From the NCBI GenBank assembly GCA_003559855.1, contig PWJZ01000113.1, positions 1 through 37,680 on the forward strand: 37,680 nucleotides of DNA, in the 5' to 3' direction. The notes beneath the pieces are model-generated. The model searched no databases. It saw only the letters and a program-made list of their open reading frames with translations, and had not been told where the DNA came from. A program made the position numbers and the translations under genes. The stretch comes from Bacteroidales bacterium (GTDB taxonomy: Bacteria > Bacteroidota > Bacteroidia > Bacteroidales > UBA7960). Positions 1 to 8,421 of this stretch are shown piece by piece. How positions within the stretch are numbered: the stretch's first letter is position 1; every line of letters begins with the position of its first letter.

Positions 1-242
1 AATTTGTTCAGGTTATCCACATATGCTTTATGGTGTTTGCCGTAGTGAAAGCTAATGGTTTTTGCCGAAATTACCGGCTCCAATGCATTCTCTGCATATG
101 GCAGAGCTGGTAGCATAATTTTCATATCATCCACTACGGAATTCTCTTTTTCCTTCTCATTTCCGTATTGACATGATGACAACAAAACGGTTGAAGTTGT
201 CAACAAAACAAGCAAAATGCTTAATTTACTTATCTTTTTCAT
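1..242 (-). CDS. Superoxide dismutase [Fe/Mn], lipoprotein form, N-terminal part
   Basis: Partial gene; its 3' part lies beyond the left edge. Translating the minus strand from the ATG at 242-240 gives a short basic start, a hydrophobic stretch and a lipobox-like LLSSC, so the protein is probably exported and lipid-anchored. After a charged linker come [16 protein letters not shown] and [15 protein letters not shown], the N-terminal alpha-helical signature of Fe/Mn superoxide dismutases, with the first metal-ligand His in the FHYGKHH segment. The family converts superoxide to hydrogen peroxide and oxygen. Most bacterial enzymes of this family are cytoplasmic; the signal sequence implies a periplasmic or outer-membrane location here, which is inference. 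The C-terminal metal ligands are outside the window, so Fe versus Mn cannot be decided. Confidence 0.88.
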   Translation of the reverse strand, partial: MKKISKLSILLVLLTTSTVLLSSCQYGNEKEKENSVVDDMKIMLPALPYAENALEPVISAKTISFHYGKHHKAYVDNLNK

Positions 243-512
243 TGCTTAAGTTTTTAATTATTTTAAATTTTTATTTTAATTTCCGAACCAGATGCCAATT
301 AAAATGAAAATACTGTGCCACAAAAGCGGGATAATGGTACTTTAGGCAACACATGCCTGCTGACATGGCAATCAAACGGTTTTTCCAATTATAAACTTTA
401 CTTATTCTAAAATTACCATGTTTGCATGTGCAGATATATTTCTACGATATAGTAGATTTTGTGGCACACCTCAGACCTCTGGGAAATCAAATGTAAAATG
501 CAAAATTTTGGC

Positions 513-722
513 TTATTTTCGCATCCCGGCAAGATACATTATGCCCCCTGCCAAAATAAAAGGGATGCCAAGCCATCCCGGACAACTTACTTCTCTCTCA
601 ACTTCCATATTTATCTCAGGATCATCGGTTTCAGCAGTTGTTTCTGTAATTTTCATTTTCATGCCTGAGCAAATATGCAAAAGGTTTCCTATGATCATGA
701 ATGCAATTCCTGTTTTCTTCAT
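513..722 (-). CDS. Small two-TM membrane protein, unknown function
   Basis: A 69-residue protein starting MKKTGIAFMIIGNLLH. It has an N-terminal hydrophobic segment (about residues 5-18), a charged acidic middle rich in E, T and D, then PGWLGIPFILAGGIMYLAG as a second membrane segment. The open frame extends 19 codons further upstream, but the internal MKK start gives a normal positively charged N-terminus before the first membrane helix and is preferred. I do not recognise a family. It lies between the superoxide dismutase gene and a decayed permease, all on the minus strand, with no tight operon spacing. Confidence 0.5.
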   Translation of the reverse strand: MKKTGIAFMIIGNLLHICSGMKMKITETTAETDDPEINMEVEREVSCPGWLGIPFILAGGIMYLAGMRK

Positions 723-799
723 TGTCTTAATTTTTGATTTATAATTAAGGTTATGAAAAAACCATGCCAGTATAACCATAAACGGCTATCATGATGGAG

Positions 800-1235
800 T
801 TAAGCCAGCCAGTTGTCTATAAAAAACTATACAACCGGCACAGCCAGGATAAATTCAATGGCAAACAACAGCAGAAAATCTTTCACCAGCAATACATAAA
901 TCCGTGTAGTGTCTGCCCCAAGGACCTTGCGGATTGACATCTCCCTGGTACGCTGACCAACCATATAGGAGGCCAGCCCAAACAAGCCCAGGCAGGCAAT
1001 CAGCAAGGCAAACGAGGCAAACAGCAGCATAATAATACCAAACCTTTCATCATCGGCATAATGCTGGTTAAAAAGGTATCCAGGAATTGTGCCCTTAAAG
1101 TGCTATGCGGCATAAAATTGATCTGCTTGCAAACACCGTAATGCCGCATGCAAACCCAAGAATATTCAATATAGTATAGAATCGTTCCTGCAGCAGGTTT
1201 CGCAGACCGATTTTAAAAGTGTGAAAGAATTTTAT
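800..1235 (-). pseudogene. Decayed FtsX/MacB-type ABC transporter permease
   Basis: The minus strand from about 1235 reads KFFHTFKIGLRNLLQERFYT followed by ILNILGFACGIT, the usual N-terminal cytoplasmic helix and first TM of FtsX-like permeases of Bacteroidota, but the codon where ATG is expected is ATA. After about 50 codons the frame ends. A second frame near 1075 continues with NQHYADDERFG and then IACLGLFGLASYMVGQRTRE and MSIRKVLGAD, the highly conserved part just before the C-terminal TMs. The several hundred codons of extracellular domain between these parts are missing. The C-terminal frame is then interrupted by TAG at 827-829, after which it reads FFIDNWLA and stops again. This is a gene remnant: lost start, internal deletion with frameshift, and premature stops. 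Intact relatives are about 780-800 residues. Confidence 0.82.
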
Positions 1236-1300
1236 ATTAAAGTTATGGTTAAATAATACATATTACATGATCCCGGTAAACACAAAGGGTGCCATCTATG

Positions 1301-1747
1301 TCAGACAGCCTTCTTCACATCCACAGCATTCATCCCTTTTAAGCCCCGCTCAAGCCTGAATCTTACTTCATCCCTCTCACCGATTGAATCCAGATGACTG
1401 TTGATATGGGTAAAAATGCTTTCCTGAGTTTCTCTGTCCTTTATAAAACCATATCCTTTGGAGGTATCAAAATATGTTACAATGCCAATACGATCTTTAC
1501 CCACGTCATCGTCTTCACGGGGAGGAGTACCCAGGGGGATATCTTCGGCTTTAATCTTTTTCCTTTTCCTGGGATCGGGAGGTGTATCAGTAATATTACC
1601 ATGCTCATCCACATAGGCAATCATCTCATCTGCATTGCTGCTAGCGCTAGCTTTGCGCTCATCTTTTTTCTTTTGCTTTTCCTTTCTTTTCTTTATACGT
1701 GCCTGTTCTTTTTCTTTCTTGTTGACCGTTTGTTGCGATTTTCCCAT
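1301..1747 (-). CDS. Cold-shock-domain protein with basic N-terminal extension
   Basis: 148 residues. The first 35 residues are almost all K, E, R and Q (a basic, probably disordered or coiled arm). Then comes a linker with YVDEHGNITDTPPDP. The last 65 residues form a cold-shock domain beginning RIGIVTYFDTSKGYGFIKD; the KGYGFI ribonucleoprotein motif (RNP1-like) and SIFTHI (RNP2-like) are both present. Cold-shock domains bind single-stranded RNA or DNA and act as RNA chaperones in the cytoplasm. This two-part architecture of about 150 residues is common in Bacteroidota, in contrast to the 70-residue classic CspA. A TAnnTTTG box lies about 60 bases upstream of the start. It is a single gene without close neighbours in the same operon. 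Confidence 0.9.
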   Translation of the reverse strand: MGKSQQTVNKKEKEQARIKKRKEKQKKKDERKASASSNADEMIAYVDEHGNITDTPPDPRKRKKIKAEDIPLGTPPREDDDVGKDRIGIVTYFDTSKGYGFIKDRETQESIFTHINSHLDSIGERDEVRFRLERGLKGMNAVDVKKAV

Positions 1748-2250
1748 GTAATTTGTGCAATTTAAGTAAATAAAATCAGGATAAAATAAGTAACAGTTAT
1801 CTGTGGTACAAAGGTACGCAAAATATCTGGGTGTTTGACAAAGAAAAACCCCTTCATTTCAGCAATCAAAAATCATTTATTCACAACCTATAGGCTTGCA
1901 CCAGCAGGGATTATGTTGGTATAGTGTGGAATTGTTTACGCATTTCAGGTGGTCTCCTTCAATAATATATTCTTAACTCTGCAAACTTTAAAATAGCCTT
2001 TATTCCACTGGGTGAACCCCTTGAAAATTATTTTCACCCATCTTTAGGCTCTTTAAAAACTTATTTGCATTTTTGAACTTTTTATAGAACTTTCGGACGG
2101 GTGTGCTCATGCTCATGCAGGGCACACACATTATGTATATAAAACAGGCAGGTATGCGAGTTATTCCAAGTTTTGACGCCCGCATAAGCTTTTTATGCCG
2201 GCAGACCATAAAGTAGCCCGCATACCGCTATAGTAAACACATACGCAACG
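1748..2250. other. Intergenic region without a supported gene
   Basis: About 500 bases. The left end holds the promoter of the cold-shock gene. At 2009-2016 and 2033-2040 the 8-base arms TGGGTGAA and TTCACCCA can pair over a 16-base loop, a weak hairpin downstream of the 2251-2922 gene that may help end its transcript. An open frame at 2000-2209 has no recognisable features. Confidence 0.5.
1809..1816 (-). promoter_or_regulatory. Putative Bacteroidota -7 box for the cold-shock gene
   Basis: The minus strand reads TACCTTTG, matching the TAnnTTTG consensus of Bacteroidota primary-sigma promoters. A TTTG lies 22 bases further upstream, close to the usual -33 spacing. This would give a leader of roughly 55 bases before the cold-shock ATG at 1747. 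Motif match only. Confidence 0.45.
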
Positions 2251-2922
2251 CTATTCCAGGTTATTTTTCACCTTCTCTGTTATTTCCTCAGGAGTTCCGT
2301 AAATTATGAATATTTTATCAGATATCTCCTTTTTATATAATTTCTTAAGTTTTAATACTGCTTTTTCAAATTTTTCGTTAATTCCCGATAACTCATCAAA
2401 TACGAGATATACCATGTCGAAAGTATGATCGGCGATCTCTGAAGCTATATTGTTTAAGAATTCATCCAACCCATCACTGGCTATTTTATCCATAAACGAA
2501 CCCGTGAAAGCACAAATGCCCAATTTGCTGTTATTTATCTCGAATAAACCGTCAACTATATTAACACCTTTTTCTTTTATATTTCCATCACCTATCCTTA
2601 ATGTTTTTGATTTATCATAATTTATAAATTTCAACAACACATTCTCTTTAAATCTATCATATTGCTTTTTTATTTCTTCTCTTTTTCCGGCGCTTTCCAT
2701 CTTTTCCTTTTTCAACCTTCTCCCGAGAGATATTGCTGTAATGACCGACACAATTGAAACTCCGGCAAAAACCACCGAGAAAATCAATCCTATGATGCCG
2801 AAAGTATCAAATCCGGTTCTTTCCGAAAGAATGTAGTTTTCTGTTACTATGACAATAATTACTCCTAATGCAAACGATACTGCAATTGTTATTAAAAGTT
2901 TATAAAATATTGATTTTTCCAT
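2251..2922 (-). CDS. Two-TM protein with cytoplasmic coiled coil and unknown C-terminal domain
   Basis: 223 residues. Two N-terminal membrane helices (about residues 8-28 and 42-65) are followed by a strongly charged helical stretch (about 68-95, RRLKKEKMESAGKREEIKKQ), probably a coiled coil or juxtamembrane linker. The C-terminal 120 residues alternate predicted strands and helices: GVNIVDGLFEI, KLGICAFTGSFMDK, FDMVYLVFDEL and DKIFIIYGTPEEI. This looks like a small alpha/beta domain, perhaps for sensing or nucleotide/DNA interaction, but no catalytic motif can be named. I do not recognise the family. The gene is isolated and followed by a 500-base gap. Confidence 0.6.
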   Translation of the reverse strand: MEKSIFYKLLITIAVSFALGVIIVIVTENYILSERTGFDTFGIIGLIFSVVFAGVSIVSVITAISLGRRLKKEKMESAGKREEIKKQYDRFKENVLLKFINYDKSKTLRIGDGNIKEKGVNIVDGLFEINNSKLGICAFTGSFMDKIASDGLDEFLNNIASEIADHTFDMVYLVFDELSGINEKFEKAVLKLKKLYKKEISDKIFIIYGTPEEITEKVKNNLE

Positions 2923-3170
2923 TTTGCTTTGATTTTGTGGTGATGCGACTTACAGAGGCTTTATTAATGGTTTACCTGCAAATATAGTAATAAATTTTGT
3001 GTTGGTCGAAGAATACAAAAGTTTTTTATACCGAAAATAAAAGGTTTTGATATCAATAAAAATATGCTTGACCAGGTACTGTTTTCTCCGGCTTCATAAA
3101 ATGCGGCAAGGCATATTTCGTAAAGTTACACATATTTAAAAATTAAAGCATACCCATGCAATTAATTTTA

Positions 3171-4037
3171 TTAACAAACATTTACAATTGCATAGTATGT
3201 GCTATTAATTACCTCTGTAATCTTGTTGAAATCGAGGGTATCTATAGTGTCGGAAGCTTTATGATAGTTTGGGTTCCTGACAAATGAAGTATCATTTATC
3301 ATTAACGCCCTGTATCCGAATTTCCAGTAATTTCTCTGATCCGACAAGCCGGCTAATCCGTCGGGAGAAGAAAAGCTGATAATCTCCGTATTGATATCCG
3401 GGTTTTTCGACATAAGCCTGTAAATCTTATTATTGAACTCGTCATATTTTTTTATTCCGACCACAATAATAAAATCTGCCGTATCCGGGTAACTTCCTTT
3501 AAGTTCGGGAAAAGGTGCCGGCTGTGAGCCGGGCTTATCAGAAAAGTAGCCTATCATTTCATAACATATCATTCCTATAATATCCATATTATTATCGTGC
3601 AATGATTTTGCATGAATATAGCTTCCCATTTGTTCAGAGCCAAAGAACGGGAGTTCTTCCAGGCAATATGCCACAAAATCGATCCCGTAGTCAATTTCCG
3701 GTTTCTCTTCTGCAACTATCCTTGCCGTTTCGAGCAAGCCGGCAACCGCGCTTGCATTATCATCCGCACCGGGCTGGTCGCCACACACATCATAGTGTGC
3801 ACCGATAATAAGTCTTTTTGATTTGTCTTCATTGAATGAGGCAATTATGTTCCTGTATTTATTACCCAGGGCTTTCCATACCTGTTCGCTACAATCATAT
3901 CCTGAGTTGTCAAACTGCTTAACAAGATAATCACAAACTTTATTTAGTGAAGCTATATTAAGATAATTACGGTAAGGGCGCAAACTTGTCAAAAATTCAA
4001 CATCCCTGTATAATCTTTCTTTTTTTGCCTTTTGCAT
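3171..4037 (-). CDS. M28-family zinc peptidase
   Basis: 288 residues with the di-zinc aminopeptidase pattern of family M28: His81 and Asp83 in IIGAHYDV, bridging Asp92 in GADDNASA, catalytic Glu127 and ligand Glu128 in CLEELPFFGSEQ, Glu160 in MICYEMIGY (the position usually Asp), and His259 in RNPNYHKASDT. Such enzymes remove N-terminal residues from peptides or cyclise N-terminal Gln. There is no obvious signal peptide at the chosen start (MQKAKKERLYRDVEFL), so it may be cytoplasmic, whereas many Bacteroidota M28 proteins are exported; an unseen upstream start is possible but not evident. The SRAP gene lies 45 bases upstream on the same strand. Substrate is not predictable. Confidence 0.87.
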   Translation of the reverse strand: MQKAKKERLYRDVEFLTSLRPYRNYLNIASLNKVCDYLVKQFDNSGYDCSEQVWKALGNKYRNIIASFNEDKSKRLIIGAHYDVCGDQPGADDNASAVAGLLETARIVAEEKPEIDYGIDFVAYCLEELPFFGSEQMGSYIHAKSLHDNNMDIIGMICYEMIGYFSDKPGSQPAPFPELKGSYPDTADFIIVVGIKKYDEFNNKIYRLMSKNPDINTEIISFSSPDGLAGLSDQRNYWKFGYRALMINDTSFVRNPNYHKASDTIDTLDFNKITEVINSTYYAIVNVC

Positions 4038-4082
4038 ACCATTTATTTTGTTGCCGGCATAGGCATAACAGCAATGATATTC

Positions 4083-4826
4083 CTAACCCTGTATGTGGCT
4101 GAGTTCATTATAATCAACTCTCTCCAGAGCTTCCGGAATATTACGTTCGTTGCCGGGATAATTCACCTTTCTCGAAACGGGATAAGCAGTCATATCCTTA
4201 TCATCGTAAGGCTTAATTAGCGCTTTTACCTGTGATTTATCTAACCCGGGATCGGTCCATTTTGGCTCGTCGTCTTTTTTTATTATCAGAGGCATGCGTT
4301 TCTTTATGTTGTGTATTTTTTCCACCAGCGGGTTTGCCTGTGTTGTAATGATGCTGAAAGTATTTTTCACTTCGCCCGTCTTTCTGTCTGTCCACGAATC
4401 ATATATAGATCCTAGTGAAAAGATATCATTTCCCTTTGAATGGATAAAAAACGGATATTTCTTTTTATTGTATGTATGCCATTCAAAAAAACCGTTCACT
4501 CCAAGCAAACAACGATTTGATATGATACTTTTTTTGAATGACGGTTTTTCAAAGACGGTTTCGCCGACGGCATTAAGGGTCATTGACCTGATCTCTCCGG
4601 CATGCCGGGAGTCTTTTACCCAAAAAGGTATTAAGCCCCACTCATATAAAAATATGCCGTCATGTTTTACTATCGGCAATTGCGGATTGGTAAATCCTGA
4701 GAGGAAATAGTAAACGGGCAGTTCACTGCCTATATTTGTATTGCTCCTGCCGGAGGGCAAAACATTTTTATAGCGTTCGCAATATTTTTCCAATCGTCTT
4801 TCCAGGTATGCAATATTGTAACACAT
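4083..4826 (-). CDS. SRAP-domain protein (HMCES/YedK family)
   Basis: 247 residues beginning MCYNIAYL. Once the initiator Met is removed, Cys2 is the N-terminal nucleophile that forms a thiazolidine crosslink with abasic sites in single-stranded DNA. Other family signatures are present: LNAVGETV (Asn85), GVNGFFEWH (Glu115) and KIHNIKKRMPLII (His172 and the RMP motif). The family shields abasic sites during replication and can later release itself by peptidase-like chemistry. One small deviation: the usual NAR(A/S)E is NAVGE here, so the Arg is missing. Neighbours are the M28 peptidase downstream and the Usp gene upstream, all in one direction; any functional link is unproven. Confidence 0.93.
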   Translation of the reverse strand: MCYNIAYLERRLEKYCERYKNVLPSGRSNTNIGSELPVYYFLSGFTNPQLPIVKHDGIFLYEWGLIPFWVKDSRHAGEIRSMTLNAVGETVFEKPSFKKSIISNRCLLGVNGFFEWHTYNKKKYPFFIHSKGNDIFSLGSIYDSWTDRKTGEVKNTFSIITTQANPLVEKIHNIKKRMPLIIKKDDEPKWTDPGLDKSQVKALIKPYDDKDMTAYPVSRKVNYPGNERNIPEALERVDYNELSHIQG

Positions 4827-4912
4827 CTAAATCGCTTATTTTAAGGGGGATATATCTGTTCTGCAACTCGGCTTTTGATCACAGTCCCGCTGCAAAGGAT
4901 CATCATCAACAG

Positions 4913-7069
4913 CTACTTGGTTACTCCAAACGGATCGATAAAATAGCCGACACTATAGGTGTCTATCGCTTTCTCTTCGGATTCAAAATGCGGTGTTATT
5001 GAAAGCACCGGTATATGTGATTTTTCAATAATTCTTTCGGCATAATTCTGGCCCAGCACTTCTGTTATTCTTCCTCCTTTTTTGGCAACGATCATGATCA
5101 GGTCGGCATTAATGCCTTCAGCATAATCCAATACTTTGTCATGTGCACTGGTTCCGGATGTATCAAGAACATTAACATTAACGTCAACTCCAATATTTTC
5201 AACATACCCCGTAAGGTTTGCAAGCAATACCTCCTGTTTGATCTTATTAGCGCTGCTAGCCGATTTAAGCACACCAATAAGATTAAGAGTTGAATCGAAA
5301 TAGCCTGCAAACTTGATAGCCGTTATTATTTCTTCTTTGCTCTTATTACTGAGATCAACCGATACTACTATATTTTTGTACCCTTCGCCCGAATACATAT
5401 TTCTTACAATCATTACGGGAACTTTTGAATTTGCTATGATCCTGTATGCATAACCTCCCAAAATATGCTGCAAACCTTTTTTGCCATGGATGCCCATTAC
5501 GATAATTTCCGCCGATACCTCAACGGCAATATCGGTAATAACATTAAAAATACTGCCTTCCTGTATTTTGCAAAAAACGTCAGTATTTTCAGGCTTTTTG
5601 TACTTTTTAGAAAAGTTTACCAGCTTTTTTTCAACTTTCTTCCTCTGATTTGCACTGGTTTTTTTCCCTATTATATGTAATAAAATAATATCGCGCTTAA
5701 ACAATTTTGCTATTTCAATTGCATGTTTATATGCATATCCCGCAACTTCAGAAAAATCCACCGGCACCAATATTGTTCTGGGTTTTTCAATAATCTCTGA
5801 TTTATACCTGACGCCTTCATTCTCCAATGCCACATTCAGCCTTTTTCTGATATTTTCTTTATCGTCATTTGGCATGATAACCTTTTTATCAAATGCCACA
5901 ATAACATGCACGAAACAATTAAAGTACCTGGCAATTTTTGATGCTTTATATATTTTTTTTATTTTCTCATATGAAAGATCAATAGGAACAACAATACTAT
6001 TATCGCTGATCTTCTTATTTTCTTTCTTTACTATCATTACCGGAACTTTTGAGTTGCTGATAACGCTGTAGGCAAAACTTTTCTTAAAACTTTTCATATC
6101 TTTTCCGCCATGATAGCCCATTACGGCAAACCCGGCACCAATTTCGCTTACTGTAGCGGTAATAATATCAAAAATACTTCCTTCCTTTATACGATAGGAT
6201 ATATCAATCCCCGTCTGCCCGGATTTTGCCGTTGTTATTGTTTTCAACAGATTTTCAATTTTTTCTTTTTCGGCTTTCGTGGTCTTTTCACTGAAAACGT
6301 GCAACAAACAAATATTGCGGTCAAACTTACCCGCAATTTCTATGGAATGCTCCAGAGCTTTTGCAGCTTCAGGAGTAAAGTCGGTCGGCACCAGTATAGT
6401 TTTGGGCTTTATAACCATACCTGTTTTCACATTTACTCCGAAATCTTTTATATAATCAGCTATATTTCTGACAAAAGTCTCTTTTTCAATTTTAGCTTTA
6501 CGGGTAACTTTCTTAGCCAAACTGCTGTCGTAAAAAACATCACCGGTTACACAAACCTGACAATTGTAATGTTTGGCATATTTTACGGCTATTTTAGCCT
6601 TGATCTTACTTTTGATTTTCAAATAATCGACAGGAACAATGATATGGTTATCGGAAATATTAACATTGTCTTTATTTACAATCATTACAGGCACTTTGGC
6701 ACTCCTGATGACATTATACGCAAAACTCCCGAGGATATCAGCTTTACCCCTGTTGCTATGCACCCCCATTACTATCATTTCTGTTGATATCTCATCGGCA
6801 GCATCCGAGATCCCGTCGAAAATGTTGCCCTCTTTCAATATATAGGAAATATTTATACCCGATTGACGGCTGTTAAACTCCGATATTGACCGCAACTGGT
6901 CTTCCGTGTTTTTCTTCTCTTTATAGGTGGTCTTTCTTGGTATAATATGAAGCAAACATACTTTAAGGTTGAAATGGTTAGCTATTTCCATAGAATGACT
7001 TGCCGCACGAACAGCCACAGAACTCAGATCTGTAGGTACAAGCAAAGTATTTCTGTTTGATGTCTTCAT
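4913..7069 (-). CDS. Large multi-module universal stress protein (six Usp modules)
   Basis: 718 residues, much longer than the one- or two-domain Usp proteins usual in bacteria (about 140-290). Three full Usp domains start at about residues 7, 222 and 430, each opening with a TILVP(T/V)D strand and closing with KVPVMIV; each carries the GSIF/GNIF strand and a MGxHG-like nucleotide-loop segment. After the first two lies a shorter Usp-like module opening IIVPVD (about 141-220) and IVVPID (about 358-428); after the third is a final, more complete module opening IVVSVD (about 567-692), with VLGQNYAERIIEKSHIPVLS. The period is about 210 residues. The G-2x-G-9x-G(S/T) ATP motif is only approximated (G526, G529, G539), so ATP binding is uncertain. 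A purine run, AAAGGGGG, sits just before the ATG. Predicted cytoplasmic and stress-related; role inferred. Confidence 0.9.
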   Translation of the reverse strand: MKTSNRNTLLVPTDLSSVAVRAASHSMEIANHFNLKVCLLHIIPRKTTYKEKKNTEDQLRSISEFNSRQSGINISYILKEGNIFDGISDAADEISTEMIVMGVHSNRGKADILGSFAYNVIRSAKVPVMIVNKDNVNISDNHIIVPVDYLKIKSKIKAKIAVKYAKHYNCQVCVTGDVFYDSSLAKKVTRKAKIEKETFVRNIADYIKDFGVNVKTGMVIKPKTILVPTDFTPEAAKALEHSIEIAGKFDRNICLLHVFSEKTTKAEKEKIENLLKTITTAKSGQTGIDISYRIKEGSIFDIITATVSEIGAGFAVMGYHGGKDMKSFKKSFAYSVISNSKVPVMIVKKENKKISDNSIVVPIDLSYEKIKKIYKASKIARYFNCFVHVIVAFDKKVIMPNDDKENIRKRLNVALENEGVRYKSEIIEKPRTILVPVDFSEVAGYAYKHAIEIAKLFKRDIILLHIIGKKTSANQRKKVEKKLVNFSKKYKKPENTDVFCKIQEGSIFNVITDIAVEVSAEIIVMGIHGKKGLQHILGGYAYRIIANSKVPVMIVRNMYSGEGYKNIVVSVDLSNKSKEEIITAIKFAGYFDSTLNLIGVLKSASSANKIKQEVLLANLTGYVENIGVDVNVNVLDTSGTSAHDKVLDYAEGINADLIMIVAKKGGRITEVLGQNYAERIIEKSHIPVLSITPHFESEEKAIDTYSVGYFIDPFGVTK

Positions 7070-7638
7070 TTTTCCCCCTTTAAAACCTGATAAAAATATG
7101 CCGGAACATTAATATTTTTCTTCCTTTTTCCATAATACTAAAACTAAAATATAAAAGTAAAAAAAAATAATTAATAAAAAATACCAATCCGGCGATATTA
7201 TACTCTTATCTGTTGCATATTTTTATCAATATTTTCCTTACAGTATCAGATTTGGCTCTTTTAGAATGTTTTGAAATTCATATAATAACATTGTTGTCAG
7301 GCCATAAGTTATTAACATTACCAAGTAAAATATTTGCAGGCCTTGCTTCAAAGTTAACTTTGTAATTAACCATTTTATATATACTTTATTTCAATTATAA
7401 GAGATGGAAAATAATCATAATGCAATAAAGTGCCGGGCAATTTTCATTCGTATAAAATGCGATTACAGTTCTGGCTTATAATAACATTTACTTGTTTTTA
7501 TTAGCGCTGTTAATATTAATTCCCTTATAACCGTTAACAGTTAATTTATAACTTAAAAGTTCAAATTGAATCCTGTAAATACAGGAAGGTTGTTTTACTT
7601 AGGTCTAATACTTTTGCGGGCCTCATTGTACAGGGGTT
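7070..7638. other. AT-rich intergenic region
   Basis: About 570 bases with no supported gene. It holds the 14-base palindrome CAAAGTTAACTTTG at 7349-7362, which reads TAACTTTG (a TAnnTTTG box) on both strands, and a short inverted repeat (TCCTGT at 7571-7576 with ACAGGA at 7581-7586) about 50 bases past the end of the S9 peptidase that could act as a weak terminator on the minus strand. Confidence 0.5.
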
Positions 7639-8397
7639 TCATTTCAGCCATTTATCAAGCCATTTAAAGAATTCTCTCTGCCACAGAATGCTGTTTTGGG
7701 GTTTTAACACCCAGTGGTTTTCATCAGGGAAGAACATGAGCCTGCTGGGGACACCATGCAGCTGTGCTGCATTGAATGCCTGGAAAGCTTCTGATTTTGG
7801 CACCCTGTAGTCTTTAGCTCCATGAATTACCAGTATCGGTGTATCCCAGTTTGCGACAAAGTTATGTGGTGAGAATTCATAGCTGTGGGGTGTAGGGTCT
7901 TCCCAGTACGGACCGCCTATATCATGGTTTGCAAAGAACATTTCCTCGGTAGTACCATACCAGCTTTCGAAATTGAACATACCGCAATGTGCTATAAAAG
8001 CGTTGAAAAGCCCTTCGTGGTTTCCTGCCATCCAGAATACCGAAAACCCGCCATAGCTGGCGCCTACTGCTCCCAAACGGTTTTCATCTATAAAAGGTTC
8101 TTTTTTAAAAGCTCTTGCAGCACTCATTAAATCCTGCATATTTTGCCCTCCATAATCCTGGCTTATCTGATCGTTCCACTCCCGCCCGAAAGTAGGCAAA
8201 CCCCGCCGGTTAGGTGCTATAACCACGTAATCATGAGCTGCCATGATCTGAAAATTCCAGCGATATGAAAAAAACTGGCTCACAGCACTCTGTGGTCCTC
8301 CACCGCAATACAGCAAAGCAGGGTAACGCTTATCAGGGTCAAAGCCGGGCGGATATATAACCCATACCAACATCTCCTTATCATCGGTGGTTCTCAC
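7639..8397 (-). CDS. S9 (DPP5-like) peptidase, catalytic half of a gene interrupted by TAA
   Basis: 252 codons encoding the alpha/beta-hydrolase domain of an S9 serine peptidase. The triad is complete: Ser114 in GASYGGF, Asp196 in IHGAKDYRVP and His228 in DENHWV; NRRGLPTFG is the usual oxyanion-side region. The frame is the same as that of 8422-9669, separated only by TAA at 8422-8424 and eight further codons (IGEVEKRW). The first codon listed is GTG within what is clearly the middle of a domain, so this is not a natural start. It would be made only by readthrough of the TAA or by re-initiation, and without the propeller and signal peptide it could not be exported. Family enzymes release dipeptides from the N-termini of peptides in the periplasm. 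Confidence 0.85.
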   Translation of the reverse strand: MRTTDDKEMLVWVIYPPGFDPDKRYPALLYCGGGPQSAVSQFFSYRWNFQIMAAHDYVVIAPNRRGLPTFGREWNDQISQDYGGQNMQDLMSAARAFKKEPFIDENRLGAVGASYGGFSVFWMAGNHEGLFNAFIAHCGMFNFESWYGTTEEMFFANHDIGGPYWEDPTPHSYEFSPHNFVANWDTPILVIHGAKDYRVPKSEAFQAFNAAQLHGVPSRLMFFPDENHWVLKPQNSILWQREFFKWLDKWLK

Positions 8398-8421
8398 CCA
8401 TCTCTTTTCAACTTCACCAAT

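Noticed and set aside
2000-2209. Open frame of 69 codons on the minus strand
   Set aside because: No signal, domain or family-like pattern; odd composition (Cys, Met rich) and a hairpin inside its 3' end; likely chance.
6110-6787. 225-codon open frame on the plus strand
   Set aside because: Entirely antisense to the Usp gene; composition rich in Phe, Tyr and Asn as expected from the reverse of Lys/Ile-rich coding sequence.
4913-7069. Assembly duplication as cause of the Usp repeats
   Set aside because: The repeated modules differ strongly in sequence, so they are not artefactual copies.
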